Part shown: positions 63,410 through 64,000 of the stretch, piece by piece
How positions within the stretch are numbered: position 1 is the first letter of the stretch
Layout: each line of letters opens with the position of its first letter
DNA from: Oryzias latipes
Lineage: Eukaryota > Chordata > Actinopteri > Beloniformes > Adrianichthyidae
NCBI RefSeq assembly: GCF_002234675.1
Contig: NC_019876.2
Span: 17,429,354 to 17,493,353 of the forward strand
Length of the DNA stretch: 64,000 bases
Reading direction: 5' to 3'
Translations under genes and position numbers: made by a program
Notes under the pieces: generated by a model
The model's database searches: none
What the model was told of the DNA's origin: nothing
The model's input: the letters and a program-made list of their open reading frames with translations, nothing else

Positions 63410-63836
63410 AACTAGATTGATTAAAATCAACGTTTTGAGCTTTTAAGTGTATTATAATATTCATTCCTCACTATAAACAACCCCAAAGTGGTATTTTGAT
63501 CCATTCTGAGTATACCTCTAAAAACCTGATCTCGAGCACCAGCCCCTCCCAATCCACGAAAATGAGCGGGTTCTCACATTGTGACGTAGATGAGCGAATT
63601 GTTTTTGTGCGCGAAACATAGACAGGCTGCCGAGGCCGGCCTCTAGGTTATGAAATGGGCGGCACCCACAAAACGAAGGGCGAAAGGCGGAGCTTCAGAG
63701 ATCGAGTCGTCTTACTTCTGGGTAAGAAAACTTGCTGCGCAAATAACTCATGTTTCATAAATAAAGTGTGCCAAATGTAATCTATGATCATAAATATGGA
63801 TGTAATTAACTCGGAAAGGCTTAAAAAAACACGATA
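63410..63836 (-). mobile_element. Inverted-repeat element A, copy 4
   Basis: Reverse-oriented copy with CACCAGCCCCTCCCAATCCA, CTCACATTGTGACGTAGATG, GCGCGAAACATAGACAGGCT, GGGCGGCACCC and CGTCTTACTTCTGGG, all shared with copies 1-3. Ends are decayed. It helps show that the 12.18-13.87 kb copy was split by insertion. Confidence 0.7.
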
Positions 63837-64000
63837 TTAAATTAAAATAAATACAGTTTATTAGGCCTCTTTGAGCTAAAACCCTTTAACCACACAGATG
63901 TCACTGGCGACACCTAAATAGCAGAAGCTCTTTAAACTACCGTAACTCTTCGACCGCTTAAGCAATCAGCTGATTCTGACGCAGAGAAAAGCTGCTTTCC

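Overview
The window is vertebrate nuclear DNA, most likely from a ray-finned fish. It has split genes with GT-AG introns, long AT-rich non-coding stretches, microsatellites and a dense mix of teleost-type transposable elements (L2-like and RTE-like LINEs, tRNA-derived SINEs, Tc1 relics, hAT and other inverted-repeat elements). One short element with TTAACCCTTGTGCTATC termini occurs five times. I associate it with medaka-like fishes (Oryzias), but that is only a recollection.

Two protein genes can be reconstructed exon by exon, both on the + strand. sat2 (diamine acetyltransferase 2; 18664-27361, six coding exons, 169 residues) is followed about 10 kb later by tnfsf12 (TWEAK; 37220-44300, six coding exons, 240 residues, with a transmembrane anchor, a furin site and a TNF homology domain). 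All exon junctions keep frame. In mammals SAT2 and TNFSF12 lie close together (human 17p13.1), so the pair looks like an old conserved linkage. A third gene enters from the right on the - strand. Only its probable last coding exon (57054-57154) is visible, ending in a hydrophobic-acidic tail. It is unidentified; Chd3 is a weak guess from synteny.

Layout: 1-18.6 kb is gene-free and repeat-rich. It holds a nearly full-length L2-like LINE (8.35-12.16 kb, - strand), a 5'-truncated RTE-like LINE nested in an older inverted-repeat element (12.33-13.58 kb), SINEs and Tc1 relics. 18.66-27.6 kb is sat2, whose introns are filled with transposons; one ends 21 bp before exon 4 and another starts 8 bp after exon 5. 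27.7-36.7 kb is intergenic and repeat-rich. 36.7-45.4 kb is the tnfsf12 promoter, gene and 3' UTR; its last intron carries three copies of the TTAACCC element and a hAT element with a perfect 8-bp target duplication. 45.6-64 kb is mostly AT-rich with more inverted-repeat elements and the end of the - strand gene.

No prokaryotic features, CRISPR arrays, rRNA or functional tRNA genes were seen. Repeat boundaries were set by eye from terminal inverted repeats, target duplications and comparison of copies within the window. Superfamily names are inferences.
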